From the NCBI GenBank assembly GCA_947496235.1, contig CANMCE010000012.1:37518-101517 (forward strand): 64,000 bases of DNA, read 5' to 3'. Shown here piece after piece: positions 63,120-64,000 of the stretch (position 1 is the first letter of the stretch; every line of letters begins with the position of its first letter). Source of the stretch: an uncultured Glaciecola sp. (GTDB taxonomy: Bacteria > Pseudomonadota > Gammaproteobacteria > Enterobacterales > Alteromonadaceae). The notes beneath the pieces were generated by a model that was not told the origin of the DNA, ran no database searches, and saw only the letters and a program-made list of their open reading frames with translations. Position numbers and translations under genes: made by a program.

Positions 63120-63800
63120 TCAGTTAGTTGTTTGAATGAACGAGGATAAACCGACCAAAAACGACGAGCTTTTCACAATAAATTTTGTGTCAGTACCAGT
63201 ATAGACTAATTGAATATCTTGGGGGGAAGATAATAAATTGGTTTTCACTTCTTCTTCTGTATAGCCTTGAAAAACTAGATTTAATTTACCGTTTGCGAGA
63301 AATCGCTCGGTATTTCGAACAATTCCTTTCGCTATTCCGGTTTCTGCCATAATGCTAGGATTAGCGTCTGACAGCTCACAACTTGTTGATTGAAATATCA
63401 GTGCACCAGCGCCTTGTTGAGGGGTAAAATTATCCAATTTATATGAAAGCGAGCAATCGAGAGTGGCGTTGAATTCTTCTTTACTGGAAATCAATTTCTT
63501 ACCTACCGCTATTCTAGTCACAAAGGATGTACTTAAACTGTCAATAGGCTTCAATAGTTGGATAGATTTCTCCGGAAAAGTGGGCGTTTGCTGAAATTCA
63601 GCGTCAGTTAAGGCGGCAATGTTGCCACCGACTAAAATACTGTCTTTAGGTGCGAAATATCTTACTTTCCGCCCGATAAACTTGACCATCAAAGGTTGTT
63701 TCGGTAATTCTTTTAATTCTGCTAGCGTATAGCCTTTTGTCCTTATTCTTATCGCTCTTACAGCTTTTTCGGTTGTTGCTTCAATAAAATCTTTGAACAA
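63120..63800 (-). CDS. Protein of unknown function, start uncertain
   Basis: 226 residues from the TTG at 63800, which has no good ribosome binding site. The same frame stays open upstream to a stop at about 63943 and encodes a hydrophobic stretch (VIVSLLLPQIINGEGQL) that looks like part of a signal peptide, but no ATG, GTG or TTG occurs there. The gene may therefore lack its start by mutation or use a rare start. The body has alternating beta-type strands (YTLAELKELPKQPLMVKFIG, FVTRIAVGKKLI) and two Cys. No family recognised. The downstream neighbour is the coiled-coil gene, 83 bases away on the same strand. Confidence 0.55.
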   Translation of the reverse strand: MFKDFIEATTEKAVRAIRIRTKGYTLAELKELPKQPLMVKFIGRKVRYFAPKDSILVGGNIAALTDAEFQQTPTFPEKSIQLLKPIDSLSTSFVTRIAVGKKLISSKEEFNATLDCSLSYKLDNFTPQQGAGALIFQSTSCELSDANPSIMAETGIAKGIVRNTERFLANGKLNLVFQGYTEEEVKTNLLSSPQDIQLVYTGTDTKFIVKSSSFLVGLSSFIQTTN

Positions 63801-64000
63801 ACTGTTACCTAGAAGGTTTTGTGATGCAGAAGTGAGTTGACACTTAGTTGGTTGGTTATAGCCAGAACCAACAAGTTGCCCTTCACCGTTAATGATTTGA
63901 GGTAGCAGTAAGCTAACAATGACTGATCTTCCCCTAAAACACTAGACACTTTTTATGTTCAAAATGAAGTATGATAGGAAGTGTTATGAGAAACAAATAT
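63801..64000. other. Upstream extension of the last gene, to window edge
   Basis: No separate gene recognised. The stretch from 63801 to about 63940 is open in frame with the gene at 63120 and may be part of it. The last 60 bases show no promoter that I can define. Confidence 0.4.

Overview
The window comes from the chromosome of a marine, AT-leaning gammaproteobacterium, most likely an Alteromonadales relative of Paraglaciecola, Glaciecola or Alteromonas. The evidence is the protein character: class II DAHP synthase, NagX/NagP chitin-sugar genes under NagR-type operators, TonB receptor, pectin esterases, and a Klebsiella-like hpx purine route. I saw no rRNA, tRNA, CRISPR array or intact insertion sequence.

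Left flank (1-12.6 kb): a glycosyltransferase cut by the window edge, a secreted S9 peptidase, a large hybrid sensor kinase facing a REC-GGDEF gene that carries an in-frame stop codon, an orphan BtuD-like ATPase, class II DAHP synthase and an Atm1-type ABC exporter.

Core (12.6-43.5 kb): a purine catabolic island. Guanine (guaD), adenine (adenine deaminase) and 8-oxoguanine (8-oxoguanine deaminase) feed into hypoxanthine, xanthine or urate. XdhABC makes urate, and PuuD, UraH, UraD and PuuE take urate to allantoate. AllC and PucG lead to oxalurate and glycine, and an HpxW-type hydrolase plus an amidase probably finish the oxalurate/oxamate branch. Two NCS2 permeases and a TonB receptor supply uptake. 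A RutR-like TetR regulator is encoded inside the island, and six copies of GACCA-NN-TGGTC (one with a single mismatch), close to the E. coli RutR box, sit in its promoter regions. These operators bring a less understood set under the same apparent control: a NitT/TauT-type ABC importer, an IPNS-family 2-oxoglutarate/Fe(II) oxygenase and a 377-residue protein that I do not recognise. An RraA-like protein lies beside them. This set is the best candidate for an undescribed pathway.

Right part (43.5-64 kb): a LOG-family protein, a periplasmic methyltransferase-like protein, a pectin esterase block (CE8, a CE8 to alpha/beta-hydrolase fusion, and a CE12 rhamnogalacturonan acetylesterase) with two GCTACCGGTAGC-type operators, and an N-acetylglucosamine block (GH20 hexosaminidase, NagX, NagP) with three TGACAACGTTGTCA-type operators. 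That block also holds an internally deleted GlcNAc-kinase remnant and a possible tryptophan-halogenase remnant. The end of the window holds a PH-domain protein, an AmpD-like lipoprotein amidase, an Old Yellow Enzyme, a DUF819 membrane protein, a secreted agmatine deiminase and two poorly known exported proteins.

Functions are assigned from motifs and family knowledge by reading alone. No database search was run, so substrate-level calls for transporters and oxygenases are inference.
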